A stretch of 64,000 bases of DNA from Prevotella sp. P3-122 (GCF_002251365.1 NZ_NPJH01000024.1:124001-188000); one strand, 5' to 3'; shown: positions 32,988 to 42,336, counted from the first letter of the stretch. Notes: generated from the letters alone by a model not told the origin. Translations and numbers: made by a program.

Positions 32988-33311
32988 TTATCTGCTACAA
33001 ACCTCCATACCCACAATACCAACGAGTATCAGAAGGGCAAAGAACATCTTCAATGCGGAGAATGTATCTCCGAAGAGCCATATCCCTATCACAAAAGTCC
33101 CTATGGCACCAAGCCCTGTCCATACGATATAGGCGGTACCAATTGGTATGGTCTTTTGTGCAAAGTAAAATAGGACGCCGCTCAACAACATGCTCAATGA
33201 GCCAAGAGCGATATACAACCCGAATTTCTCAGGATGCAGGCTCGACATTTTGAAGCCTACAGGCCATCCAATCTCGAAGAATGCAGCCAATATAAGTATC
33301 AACCAATTCAT
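32988..33311 (-). CDS. SMR-family exporter, SugE/Gdx (guanidinium) type
   Basis: The protein has 107 aa and four membrane helices, the standard SMR size. The motifs GWPVGFKMS in helix 1 with the essential Glu (FFEIGW), IPIGTAYIVWTGLGAIGTF in helix 3 and the WLFGDTFS loop fit the SugE/Gdx branch, which exports guanidinium ions, better than the EmrE multidrug branch. The start overlaps the end of the giant membrane gene by 4 nt. No guanidine riboswitch is evident, as there is no leader. Its expression is thus tied to the island's operon. Confidence 0.88.
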   Translation of the reverse strand: MNWLILILAAFFEIGWPVGFKMSSLHPEKFGLYIALGSLSMLLSGVLFYFAQKTIPIGTAYIVWTGLGAIGTFVIGIWLFGDTFSALKMFFALLILVGIVGMEVCSR

Positions 33312-36300
33312 TCTTTCCCCTTTATTAACCCATTCAAAGAGCTTTCATAACTGCTGTCTAATGCCAAACGGAAACCTAAGTCATCGTCTGTATCTGTATC
33401 AATCCAGAAATTTACGCTCGTATTTCTACAACTTTTGGCATCAAATCTGAAGCTACCGCCTCTAAATGTGTGAGCTGCGTAAGATTCATCCTTGCATACA
33501 GGGTCAGTTATGTAACCTTTAGTCCTATACTCATCCTGTTTGCCTTGTTGTGCAATATCTCCCTTACCTTCAATGCAATCATTATAGAAATCGGTCTGAT
33601 AATAGTCCTCACACCATTCCCAGATATTGCCAGACATGTCATAAACGCCAAGTTCATTAGGCATCCTGTCTTTTACTCCTGCGGTAGCTGAATGAATATA
33701 TAAATCTAAATCCATTGCATCATCCGTACCGCTGTACATGGAATACTTATGACCTTCTTCTGCTAAATATTTATATGCAGCTAATTGTTTCTCATCAACT
33801 GTCATGCTTTCGTTATCGAATATCTTTGATAACTCCTTACATATTTTAGTTTTATGTCCACCTTTGGCAACGTATTCCCATTCAGCTTCTGTCGGAAGCC
33901 TGAATTTCAACTTTGTCAGTTCTTCCAGCTTAGGCAGGAATTGGTATTTTATCATATCCCAACTGATATTGGTTTGTGGCTTATTGTCTCCTAAGTTATC
34001 ACTTGGGTTCATTTTTGCCTCAATACCCATTACGGCATTCCATAATTTTTGAGTTACAGGTGTCGCTGAGATATAGAACTTATTGATTTTTACGAAATGA
34101 TGGGGAGTTTCTTCTTCATCTGCATTCTCGTCTATCCAATTTTCCGGGAAAAGCGGGTTCTTGTACTTGCCAATTGTATCATTGTTCTCAGTTCCCATAA
34201 GGAAATAACCAGTTTCCACAGGTATCATACCAGTGAGCTTAACAATATCATTTGCAGACATCGTCTTTTGTTCATCAATTGGATTGGTTGCCACCTTATC
34301 TAATAAATCTACAACCTCTCGCTCTTTGTCAGCTTCAATATTACGCATGTCAAATCGCCATACCATTCTGAAACCAATATCATCAGATTTTAGAATTGGC
34401 TTCCAGAACGAATACCAATAGTTGCCTTTTATGTCGCTATGTAGCTTACGGAAACGCCAACTACCACCGCAGAAGAAATAGCAACTGGGATTATCCTCAG
34501 GGGACTCTTTTGTCCATTCCCAAACATTACCCATCATATTATATACACCCAAGCTGTTTCTCTGCAAATCTTTGTTGTCGTCAACCAGCCATGGTCCTTT
34601 TCTGTCTTTTTTCCCTTCTTTCCCTTTGTTTATTCGGAAAGCATCCTCAATGCGTGTTTTCTCAGTTATTTCTTCCGCTGTGCATCTCGCCACATATTCC
34701 CATTCTTCTTTAGTAGGCAAATCAAAACGGAGTCCTGTCATCTTTCTGAGAACCTTCAGGAAATCTTCAATGTCATTTTTAGAAACATTGATAACAGGTA
34801 GATTGCTACCAACATATTTCTTCTCTTTTAGACTTTCGTCATCCTGTCCTTTGTCAGTTCCATTATCCTGTGCAGGATTATTGCCCATGATGCTTTCCCA
34901 TTGTTGCTGAGAGACAGCAGTTTCCATCATCCAAAATTTCTTGTCGCCGTTTTCGATTAGTTTGAATGCGAAATGGTTGCCGCCATCACCTTTGGAAATG
35001 ACAAAATCGCCAAGCAACTTGCCAGCTATGGAGTGGCGGGACTTTTCATCAGCCAGTCTCATAACATTTATCCACTCTCTGTATTTCAATAGCTGTGGTA
35101 TATAGCAAACTACATCAATGTCATTATAGTGTACACCTGGATCTATCTCATTCAATGTAGTGTTTGAGCAAATATCAAGATGAGCACGGCTTTTCTCTTT
35201 TCTGAACTTCTTTTCCTTCTTGCGTTTTTTTTCATCCAAGTCCTTATTCGTAAATAGCAACCATTCAGCTTCAACATTATCCAATGGCCTAAAATTCATG
35301 GTAACTCTTTCAGTTAGCCATCGGGTATGTTCAGCCTTTGCCATTAGTTCCAGATTGTTCCCTTTTTTCAACTCGGATGTAAAGTCACTAATGTCATCTA
35401 TAGTTGTTCCCAATGAACGTAACTTCATGGGAATACTATCCACCATATCTATATTGGAAAGTTTATCGACAATGCCCTGCTGGTTCCACAGATTGTTAAT
35501 TTTTCGTGCGAAATCAAAATCTATTTCTTCGTATGAGCTTATATCTTCTATTTCCTGGTATTGATATGTTACCTGCTGATTATCACCATGATTCCTAATC
35601 CCAATCTTGTTATTAGCATAAAGGAAGTGAAGGATTTTGGCCATAGAATTATCGAATGCATCTTCTGTATAGCTTCCTTCTATCATGCCGAATGGGCGAA
35701 GCTTTTCATAACGCTTCCATACTTTTTCTCCATCAGCCACTTTGTTGGCCAAGTCAAAACTGTTCTGTTGATAAACCAATATCTGCAATGCCCTGCGATA
35801 TACCATCTCAGGCAGATATAATGCAGCAGCTATTGAACGCTGTGGGTGATTGAAGCATATTGCAACTGTCGTAATCTTGTTTTTGTCCTGTGCAACATCT
35901 ACCAAATACTTCCTGATTTCATCAGAAGCCACATTGCCTTGAATAAACTCCCACTCAATGTCCATGAAGTTCCCATTTTCACCAAGATGTTTATATCTGC
36001 CGTCGCCATCTTGACTCAAAGGGTCATACCATTCTTTCTTGCCACAAATATCTTTACCTATCTCAACCACTCTATAACGACACAAATCAAACATTGTGGC
36101 AAATCTTCCTCTAAAGTATTCACCTTCTTTCTTTGCCTGATCGTCAATGAAGGTAATTGTTGTTCTTAGATTCTTGTCTCTATGAGCATTGGGGAAATGT
36201 GCAAGCAAAGCCGTTTGGACTCCAAGAGCAGTACCCATTTGGTTCATTCCGACTATTACGAGATGTATCGTTTTGTCATCATCGGCTTTTATTCCATCGT

Positions 36301-37333
36301 AGGAATCGATTGGTATGTAATTCTGAACCTTAACCTCGCCTTTTTTGCCAACAGGAACTATAGCAAAGTTATCAACAAGAATTTTCTTCGCCCAAATTGC
36401 ATGTATATTGAATGGGAGGAATTCGACATTCTTGTCTAAACTTTTGTATATATGTGTTGACTTGAAAGCCGTAAATGTACTTTGATATTCAAGGCTTACA
36501 TGAACCTTCTTCTTGTCTTTTAATATGACATGCTTAAAGTATTCGGAAATGTTCTCCAAACAGCTGATATTGAATACATCGTGATCTTCTTCATTGTCAG
36601 CATGTACATCTTCACCCAAGATATAGATTTCTTTTGCTTTCTCTAAATGCAGAGCCTCTATGTCTTCGCGAGATGTTCGCTCTGCAAAATAAAATACAAG
36701 TCTATCTTCTTCATTCTTATCAAGGTCAAGGTCAAGCCTCATTCGCATTTTCTCAACATCCTGCCTTGTTTGTATCAATATATATTTGACATCTTTTCGT
36801 TTAAGCGAGAGTTTGACAATATTTGCCGTCTGTTCATTGCATCCGATGATAACCACATAATCCTTAAAACAACGGTTGTAATGTATCATGCCTTGTTTCC
36901 ATTTTAGAGAACGACGAGACAGATAATTAACGATAGAAGAAACCAACAGACCTGACAAACATGCGATGCCAGAGACTGCACTTATAAATGCGATTACTCG
37001 CCCCTTTCCATATGCGGAGGGTAAATTACCAGGGTCTGTAAATTGACTGATTACCGCCCACCAATGTTCTATAGCTTCTTTTTCCGGACCATCATCATCA
37101 CGCCAATGTACGATTTTGTCACTGTTAAAAAACTCTCCTACAAGGCATAATGATAATGCAAAACAGCAAACAAATGCAGAAATGATTGCAACCATCACCA
37201 ATGGTTTATTACCATACATCCATCTGTCTTTCTCAACAGGCTTGAAAATCCATATATAGGCAAAGAATAATAAACCAATAATACCAAATGATTCTATTAT
37301 CCAAGACCAATCAAGATCTATATTACTTAGCAT
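33308..37333 (-). CDS. Giant membrane protein: RCK/TrkA-N + RyR domain + two FGE-sulfatase (SUMF1) domains
   Basis: The protein has 1341 aa. Three membrane helices (about 13-31, 45-66 and 112-136) resemble a K+-channel-like or anchor part. An RCK/TrkA-N-like Rossmann domain starts at DYVVIIGCNEQTANIVKLSL (158-177), and a second begins at IHLVIVGMNQMGTALG (356-371). A degenerate RyR domain follows at ~663-748 (AKAEHTRWLTERV...DVVCYIPQLL). Two FGE/SUMF1 C-lectin-fold domains follow: ~798-1000 (FDLPTKEEWEYVARC, LGVYNMMGNVWEW, FCGGSWRF, DDIGFRMVW) and ~1045-1335 (MIPVETGYFLMGT, FRLPTEAEWEYVAKGG, GNIWEWCED, FRGGSFRF, DDLGFRLAL). It is probably a cytosol-facing ligand sensor. The second FGE copy is the more canonical. 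Confidence 0.85.
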   Translation of the reverse strand: MLSNIDLDWSWIIESFGIIGLLFFAYIWIFKPVEKDRWMYGNKPLVMVAIISAFVCCFALSLCLVGEFFNSDKIVHWRDDDGPEKEAIEHWWAVISQFTDPGNLPSAYGKGRVIAFISAVSGIACLSGLLVSSIVNYLSRRSLKWKQGMIHYNRCFKDYVVIIGCNEQTANIVKLSLKRKDVKYILIQTRQDVEKMRMRLDLDLDKNEEDRLVFYFAERTSREDIEALHLEKAKEIYILGEDVHADNEEDHDVFNISCLENISEYFKHVILKDKKKVHVSLEYQSTFTAFKSTHIYKSLDKNVEFLPFNIHAIWAKKILVDNFAIVPVGKKGEVKVQNYIPIDSYDGIKADDDKTIHLVIVGMNQMGTALGVQTALLAHFPNAHRDKNLRTTITFIDDQAKKEGEYFRGRFATMFDLCRYRVVEIGKDICGKKEWYDPLSQDGDGRYKHLGENGNFMDIEWEFIQGNVASDEIRKYLVDVAQDKNKITTVAICFNHPQRSIAAALYLPEMVYRRALQILVYQQNSFDLANKVADGEKVWKRYEKLRPFGMIEGSYTEDAFDNSMAKILHFLYANNKIGIRNHGDNQQVTYQYQEIEDISSYEEIDFDFARKINNLWNQQGIVDKLSNIDMVDSIPMKLRSLGTTIDDISDFTSELKKGNNLELMAKAEHTRWLTERVTMNFRPLDNVEAEWLLFTNKDLDEKKRKKEKKFRKEKSRAHLDICSNTTLNEIDPGVHYNDIDVVCYIPQLLKYREWINVMRLADEKSRHSIAGKLLGDFVISKGDGGNHFAFKLIENGDKKFWMMETAVSQQQWESIMGNNPAQDNGTDKGQDDESLKEKKYVGSNLPVINVSKNDIEDFLKVLRKMTGLRFDLPTKEEWEYVARCTAEEITEKTRIEDAFRINKGKEGKKDRKGPWLVDDNKDLQRNSLGVYNMMGNVWEWTKESPEDNPSCYFFCGGSWRFRKLHSDIKGNYWYSFWKPILKSDDIGFRMVWRFDMRNIEADKEREVVDLLDKVATNPIDEQKTMSANDIVKLTGMIPVETGYFLMGTENNDTIGKYKNPLFPENWIDENADEEETPHHFVKINKFYISATPVTQKLWNAVMGIEAKMNPSDNLGDNKPQTNISWDMIKYQFLPKLEELTKLKFRLPTEAEWEYVAKGGHKTKICKELSKIFDNESMTVDEKQLAAYKYLAEEGHKYSMYSGTDDAMDLDLYIHSATAGVKDRMPNELGVYDMSGNIWEWCEDYYQTDFYNDCIEGKGDIAQQGKQDEYRTKGYITDPVCKDESYAAHTFRGGSFRFDAKSCRNTSVNFWIDTDTDDDLGFRLALDSSYESSLNGLIKGKE

Positions 37334-37862
37334 ATCTCATTCTATAATAATCGTGACCAAAAAATTCCATTTCACCAAATCGTTCAAAGCCCATGGCTTG
37401 GTAGTATGCCTCCAGCTTGGGCTTATCCTTGTCCACTAAGAGGGATGAATAGGCGCAGCCTAATCTCTTGCCCTTCTCGATGGCATATTCTATCAGCATC
37501 CTGCCGATACCCATACCTCTATATTCTGGACGGATGGCCATTGAGTCAAGATAGAATTCGCCATCACGTGCTTCTGCTTCCACCTTACTCAAATAGTCTT
37601 TGTCCATATCGTCCCAAAGACTATCCCATGTACGATGCCTCAGTTGCAGGTAACTCCGTCCGTCGTAAGCTATAAGGCTTCCGACAGCCACACCATCTAC
37701 AAGGGCAACAATGGAGTTTTTCCAAGAGTACATGGTACTTTCATCCGAACAGGAGTCGATGAACTTCTTCATTTCATCCGTCTCCATGTCCAATGCTGTC
37801 AAGACAGTCCATGCTACTATCTCGACATCCTCTATCTTAGCGTCTCTTATTTCTATGTTCAT
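37323..37862 (-). CDS. GNAT-family N-acetyltransferase
   Basis: The protein has 179 aa, a single GNAT domain. Motif A is RPEYRGMGIGRMLIEYAIEK (R-x-x-G-x-G), followed by a strand and KLEAYYQAMGFERFGEM, the usual motif B. The start DAKIEDVEIVAWTVLTALD fits the family. The substrate is unknown. It overlaps the giant membrane gene by 11 nt and lies 6 nt after the M48-TerB gene, so it is translationally coupled to both. An N-acetyltransferase acting on protein N-termini or small molecules is possible. Confidence 0.85.
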   Translation of the reverse strand: MNIEIRDAKIEDVEIVAWTVLTALDMETDEMKKFIDSCSDESTMYSWKNSIVALVDGVAVGSLIAYDGRSYLQLRHRTWDSLWDDMDKDYLSKVEAEARDGEFYLDSMAIRPEYRGMGIGRMLIEYAIEKGKRLGCAYSSLLVDKDKPKLEAYYQAMGFERFGEMEFFGHDYYRMRYAK

Positions 37863-37868
37863 TACAAA

Positions 37869-39137
37869 TCAACAAATTGCATCCAAGCTCGGCACATAGC
37901 TTTGCTGGATGGATTCCGCAATAGCATTGGCAACCTCGATTTTGCTCAGCCCAATGCTCTCACCAAAATTATATAGCAGTTCTACTTCGTCCTTGGCTAT
38001 AATCTTGTCTGACATGACAATAGCTATCATATAGCGAAGCATTCCGTCCCTCATACCCGGATTGATGCGAAGCAGGTTTGTCACCGCATCATTGAATGTC
38101 TCCATCACGTCGCCCTTTGCTATCTCGTCCAAGAACTGTCGTGGGAAAATCTTCAACGATGCCAACTGAGAGATAATGAGGTCTATCTCATCTTTCGCAA
38201 TGTTGTCATCAGCATTCGCAACAATAAGACCGGCGGACGCAATGAACTTTGCCGTATATTCGTCCTGTTCGCAGTCGCCCACTTTCAGTAAGATGGCTAT
38301 CAGTTCTTCCATACCCTTATCCAAATCCTCTTTCGATTTCGACTTGGCAAACAGATTGAGGGCTTGTACACGGATTGGATTGACGGGATGTGAAGCTCTA
38401 CTCATACCTTTGTCTTTCAGGAAGTACTCCAACCTGCGGTTATTGTCTGCAAGCAATGCTTCAATGCTCACATTCATCTTTACCAAGTCAAGACCGGAAG
38501 CCATCTTGAAGAATGCGATCACGCACACATCGAGGTTCTCCACTGCCATATAGCCATAGCGGTCAGCCACCAATTCTGCCAACTGCTCATGCAACCTTAT
38601 TTTGTATTGCAAGGTTACTGGCACTTCCGCATTTGGTGGAAACACAAACTGAATCAGACGCGCCAATGCTGTATCTTTATTAAGAAGGTGTCCAAGCTCG
38701 TGCCCGACAACAAACCGCAGTTCATCGGTCGTCATCAAATCGAAGAGAGCCGAGTTGATGTTTACAATATGTGGCTCTCCTTCGCTTTCTGCAGCAACAG
38801 AAAACGCATTCACTGATGAATCACCCGTGATGTAGAAGTCCACTTTATCTTTTACCCCCAACTTCTCTTTCACCTCATGGCACAGCTGATAGAAGTCAGG
38901 GAGCAGCTCTTTTTCCACCTTCAGACTGTGTCCTTCCATATTGCTTCGCCAATAGGCATCGCTACTTGATGAGGTCTTTATCTCACGCAGAACTTCCTCT
39001 ACAATGTTGCCCTGCAAGGCATTGTATATCTGCTCGCCAATCTGACGCTCTAACTCTATGGAGAGAGGGTGGCAGGTGTCTATTGTCTCGTCCTTGGAGG
39101 ACTTGAACCAATTCCAAATATTATTTGTAAGTGCCAT
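37869..39137 (-). CDS. M48-type metallopeptidase fused to TerB-like domain
   Basis: The protein has 422 aa. The M48 core carries VVGHELGHLL (zinc helix H146-H150) and HEQLAELVADRYG, which supplies the third ligand Glu. No membrane helices are seen, so this is a soluble minigluzincin rather than an HtpX-type integral enzyme. Residues ~275-415 hold a TerB-like helix bundle (AGLIVANADDNIAKDEIDLI, then AIVMSDKIIAKDEVELLYNF), with two 'aD..i..de' segments. It is the first gene of the 39137-27302 unit, which contains two more TerB proteins. A protease whose activity is tuned by a metal- or stress-sensing TerB module is inferred. Confidence 0.82.
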   Translation of the reverse strand: MALTNNIWNWFKSSKDETIDTCHPLSIELERQIGEQIYNALQGNIVEEVLREIKTSSSSDAYWRSNMEGHSLKVEKELLPDFYQLCHEVKEKLGVKDKVDFYITGDSSVNAFSVAAESEGEPHIVNINSALFDLMTTDELRFVVGHELGHLLNKDTALARLIQFVFPPNAEVPVTLQYKIRLHEQLAELVADRYGYMAVENLDVCVIAFFKMASGLDLVKMNVSIEALLADNNRRLEYFLKDKGMSRASHPVNPIRVQALNLFAKSKSKEDLDKGMEELIAILLKVGDCEQDEYTAKFIASAGLIVANADDNIAKDEIDLIISQLASLKIFPRQFLDEIAKGDVMETFNDAVTNLLRINPGMRDGMLRYMIAIVMSDKIIAKDEVELLYNFGESIGLSKIEVANAIAESIQQSYVPSLDAIC

Positions 39138-39310
39138 GTCTTTTATACTTGTACTTATAAACTTTAACTTCTTACTTCGTTTTTCCTTAGATACCCAAGT
39201 TGCATATGAAGTATGTTAGTATGATTAGTTCCAAAATAAATACGGGATTTCTTTAAATCGACCAGGAGAAACTTGTATAAGATTATATTAACTAATAGTG
39301 CAAAAACAAT
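39138..39310 (-). promoter_or_regulatory. Intergenic control region before the M48-TerB unit
   Basis: This AT-rich spacer follows the terminator at 39311-39356 and precedes the gene starting at 39137. It contains TTTATTTTGG, one base short of the TAnnTTTG consensus, near 39231-39240. No strong -33 box is evident. A promoter is expected here because the upstream transcript ends, but I cannot fix its position. Confidence 0.35.
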
Positions 39311-39356
39311 AGCATTCTTCAGCCTATACTCAAATGAGTTTGGCCAGAAGAATGCT
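39311..39356 (-). terminator. Strong intrinsic terminator ending the 54299-39370 unit
   Basis: AGCATTCTTCAGCC (from 39311) pairs with GGCCAGAAGAATGCT (to 39356), and an inner ACTCA/TGAGT pair extends the stem. On the minus strand it is followed by ATTGTTTTTG. The hairpin starts 14 nt after the stop at 39370. Confidence 0.85.
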
Positions 39357-39369
39357 TCATTTAGATTTC

Positions 39370-40008
39370 TTATACCTCCTGTTTGTCTGTGGGAGTTCCT
39401 GTTTCTTTCTCAGCAGAATCTTCTTTTACGACACAATCATTAGCCTTGTCTATTTCAGGTTCTTGTTGTGGCGTTTCTTTTGCATTATTATGAGAATCAT
39501 CTATAACGACATTCTCCTTATACTTGTCATTATTTGGTTCTGGTTGAGACACTTCTTTTTCATTATCAATAGGATCATTTATAACGATATCATCCTCTGA
39601 TTTGTCAATCTCCGGTTCTGGCTGAGGTACTTCTTTGACCTGTTTCTTTAGACGTTCTATTGCTGCATCCAATTCCTCTTTTTCGTCCTTGTTTAGGGGT
39701 TGAATAGGAGCACGTCTATGCGCACTTTCTGCCATATAAGAAAAAGCTGCTTCAGGTTCTGTACGTACCCAATCAAGAAATAGAATGGCACGAATAGGAC
39801 GCATTCCATCTTTCTCTCGTAGCTGTTCGTAAGATACTCCTTCGACAGCAAGGTTAGGTTCTTTCCCTTCAAGAATTTTATCTATTTCAATCAAAAACTC
39901 TTTCGGCAATTTCCTTACTCTATTGATTGTTCGAAAAATCTGGATGCCCTCCAATTCTTCAATATCCCTAAGATAGTTGAACAATTTGATATATTGTATA
40001 GCTTTCAT
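39370..40008 (-). CDS. Acidic protein with three 26-residue tandem repeats
   Basis: The ATG at 40008 (MKAIQYIKLF, 212 aa) lies 1 nt after the upstream stop. The first ~130 residues form a helical folded domain (IKLFNYLRDIEELEGIQIFR, then PKEFLIEIDKILEGKEPNLA). After that come three tandem units of 26 residues beginning KEVPQPEPEID, KEVSQPEPNND and KETPQQEPEID, each followed by an acidic strand-like segment (EDDIVIND and variants). The tail is disordered and strongly negative. Such tails often act as flexible, chaperone-like or competitor ligands. The function is unknown. It is the last gene of the chaperone/AAA+ unit. Confidence 0.6.
   Translation of the reverse strand: MKAIQYIKLFNYLRDIEELEGIQIFRTINRVRKLPKEFLIEIDKILEGKEPNLAVEGVSYEQLREKDGMRPIRAILFLDWVRTEPEAAFSYMAESAHRRAPIQPLNKDEKEELDAAIERLKKQVKEVPQPEPEIDKSEDDIVINDPIDNEKEVSQPEPNNDKYKENVVIDDSHNNAKETPQQEPEIDKANDCVVKEDSAEKETGTPTDKQEV
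39404..39637 (-). repeat. Tandem repeat, three units of 78 bp, in coding sequence
   Basis: Units run at about 39404-39481, 39482-39559 and 39560-39637. They encode the three P-E-rich 26-residue repeats. The last two units are closest at the DNA level, and the unit length is a multiple of three, so copy number can vary without frameshift. Confidence 0.75.
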
Positions 40009-40009
40009 A

Positions 40010-40777
40010 TTACTTATTGTTATATTTATTAAATTCTTCAATTGAAATTTCTCCCTTTATAATCGCCTCAAAGCCGAACGCATCTCTTTCAAGGGGTTGC
40101 CTACGATAATCTCTATCACTTTCTGTAGGAGGGATATAGTGCTTAAAATTGTTAGCCCATTCTAAAAGGGTTTCAGCAGAATAACCATAATCCTTTTTAC
40201 CTGTAACGGCAGCCCATTGTCTTGCATGTATTAACTCATGAAATATTGTATATACCTGCTCTGCTGCTAACTCGGCATGATCACTTGTAACCATATAAGC
40301 ATTGAGGTGCAGCGAATTGTCTGTCCTGTCAAAAAAGCCACATGTTCCACAGTGCTCTTTGTCTGGCTCATAATATTCTACTCTACTTACTTTTACGTCT
40401 AAGATTTCTGAAGCCTCCCTTACAACCTCTTGCATTGTATCTACTCGTTCTGTAGGACTTTGATTTCTCAAAGTTTCCTTTACACCATTTCTAAATCGAG
40501 TATCAAGATACTCTTTTGACCTTCTGGCGGCTTTTTGATCTGGAGCTGAAGGCACATAACCTGGATGTTTCCATCGAACTTCGAATTCGCGAATTTTATC
40601 TTTTACCTTTACTTTAACTTCCTCGTACTTCTGTTTGGCCTTGTCTTTCCATTCTTCTAGTCGAGTACTAACTCTATCACATAGGTCTCTTGCTTTTTCC
40701 TTGACCTCATGATAAGTTTCTTTGATTTTGTTGCCCAGTTTCTTTGCACCGTCAACTAATGAAGAAAACCATCCCAT
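40010..40777 (-). CDS. HExxH metallopeptidase with amphipathic N-terminal helices
   Basis: The protein has 255 aa. The first ~70 residues form repeated amphipathic helices (MGWFSSLVDGAKKLGNKIKE, then YEEVKVKVKDKIREFEVRW), similar in pattern to membrane- or lipid-surface-binding helices. The C-terminal half carries FHELIHARQWAAVTG (zinc helix H180-H184). About 40 residues later comes RRQPLERDAFGFEA, whose Glu is the likely third ligand. CGTCGFF may be a further metal site. It differs from the trio at 16.8-21.0 kb. It follows the Hsp70-like gene by 6 nt, so protease and chaperone probably act together. Confidence 0.72.
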   Translation of the reverse strand: MGWFSSLVDGAKKLGNKIKETYHEVKEKARDLCDRVSTRLEEWKDKAKQKYEEVKVKVKDKIREFEVRWKHPGYVPSAPDQKAARRSKEYLDTRFRNGVKETLRNQSPTERVDTMQEVVREASEILDVKVSRVEYYEPDKEHCGTCGFFDRTDNSLHLNAYMVTSDHAELAAEQVYTIFHELIHARQWAAVTGKKDYGYSAETLLEWANNFKHYIPPTESDRDYRRQPLERDAFGFEAIIKGEISIEEFNKYNNK

Positions 40778-40783
40778 AATAAA

Positions 40784-42331
40784 CTACTTTTCTTTGTTAA
40801 TCATTTTATTTATTGTCTCTTTTGTTTGTTGAATTATTATTTCTTCAGCTATCTCTTTTGCCTGAAAAGAAAGAATGTTTTTCCCACACCCAGCTTCAAC
40901 GTGAACGATTCCATCTTTGTCCCTACTCACAATAAAGTCAACATCAGTTCCTTTAGGTGTGTTTGGAGGCAAACGAAGACTTTTTTTCACTAGAGGATTA
41001 TAACAATCATAATCGATTTCATCTTTATTGCTATCGTTTTCAACAATTATTATATCCAGCTTTTCTTGATTATCTCGCCTTGTTGTCAAAGAAAAGGATC
41101 TATTATCAACAACGCAGTCATCATCTGCGTAGATGATATTCAATACTATTTCTTTTGCCTGTCGCATAGCTTTAAAGCCATATGACCTTGTGGTCTTATC
41201 ATTTACGTTAATGTCATTCTTGCTCTTTTTTATCAGTAATCCTGCGTATTTGGCAGCACCTTTTGCTATCGCATAATCAGGATCTTCCAAAGATATCCAA
41301 TCCTTTAGCAAACGATTATTGGAGATTTTACTAAGGAATTCTTTTTCAAGAGTTTTAATTATCATAGGCATTCTAGAAGAGCCGCCAACGAGCACAAATC
41401 TATCAATGATTGCATTATTGGCATTAGAAATTGCTTTATCAACTATCTCAACAGCTCTTCTTACCAATGACGCTGTAATTGTCTCAAACTCTGATCTCCT
41501 TACAGATATTATTTTATTGACATCTGGCAGCGTAATAGAAAACTTGGTTTCAAGGTTATCTGTTAATTCAATCTTTCGATTTTCTGCTTCGTGCATCAAA
41601 AGAGCCCAATATCGCCCGTGCTTATCTATTGTCTCCGGGTCTATATTTGCTTTTCTGAGAACATGAAGAACTAAAGCTTCATCCCAGTCCTTGCCACCAA
41701 GATGTACATCACCAGCAGGAGTGCCTAAAACCGAATAAGAATTACTTTTATCCTTTTCATATTTTACAATACTTACATCAAGTGTGCCTCCTCCTAAATC
41801 AAAAACCAAGATAGTTTCTTCCGGTTTGATATTATATGCAATTGCCGCAGCTGTTGGTTCTTGAAGTAATCCAAGCACTTCTATACCAGCAAGTTCTGCA
41901 GCTAATTTTGTCTTTTCTCTTTGATTGTCATTGAATGCTGCAGGTATTGTAACAACCGCCTTTGAGGCTTCTTTATCATTAAATATCTCACGAATAGTTT
42001 TATTCGCATTGTAAAATAAATGACGGAGAATACAAGAAGATGGTTCTATTGGAGATACTTTTCGGAATATCCCATTAATTTTAATGTCTTTCGTGCAATA
42101 TTCGCTGTTCATTTCTCTTTTAACAGTATCTATTGCTTTCTCCGCATTAATCATCAATCCGTTTTTAGCTTTTTGGCCTACAAATGGAGTACCATCATCT
42201 TGAAATGCTACAACTGATGGGATTGTAGGAGATTTTTCTCTTTCAAAAGTAAGCATTTCGACATGCCCTTTTGAATCACACGATGCTACACACGAATAAG
42301 TCGTACCAAGATCTATTCCTAAAACACTCAT
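40784..42331 (-). CDS. Hsp70/DnaK-like chaperone lacking the helical lid
   Basis: The ATG at 42331 (MSVLGIDLGTTYSCVAS) is 5 nt after the upstream stop; a longer frame to 42412 overlaps that gene and is rejected. The length is 515 aa against ~640 for DnaK. The ATPase domain is complete: IDLGTTYS, LGLLQEPTAAAIAYN, VFDLGGGTLDVSI and LVGGSSRMP. The substrate-binding beta domain (about 385-490) is present but divergent. After it only a short helix (ETINKMINKEK) remains, so the alpha-helical lid is missing. It is not the housekeeping DnaK. The gene just upstream encodes a GrpE-like exchange factor, and the pair should work together. Confidence 0.88.
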   Translation of the reverse strand: MSVLGIDLGTTYSCVASCDSKGHVEMLTFEREKSPTIPSVVAFQDDGTPFVGQKAKNGLMINAEKAIDTVKREMNSEYCTKDIKINGIFRKVSPIEPSSCILRHLFYNANKTIREIFNDKEASKAVVTIPAAFNDNQREKTKLAAELAGIEVLGLLQEPTAAAIAYNIKPEETILVFDLGGGTLDVSIVKYEKDKSNSYSVLGTPAGDVHLGGKDWDEALVLHVLRKANIDPETIDKHGRYWALLMHEAENRKIELTDNLETKFSITLPDVNKIISVRRSEFETITASLVRRAVEIVDKAISNANNAIIDRFVLVGGSSRMPMIIKTLEKEFLSKISNNRLLKDWISLEDPDYAIAKGAAKYAGLLIKKSKNDINVNDKTTRSYGFKAMRQAKEIVLNIIYADDDCVVDNRSFSLTTRRDNQEKLDIIIVENDSNKDEIDYDCYNPLVKKSLRLPPNTPKGTDVDFIVSRDKDGIVHVEAGCGKNILSFQAKEIAEEIIIQQTKETINKMINKEK

Positions 42332-42336
42332 ATTTC

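Noticed and set aside
33308-37333. Diversity-generating retroelement target
   Set aside because: FGE/C-lectin folds are common DGR targets, but I found no reverse transcriptase and no template repeat in the window.
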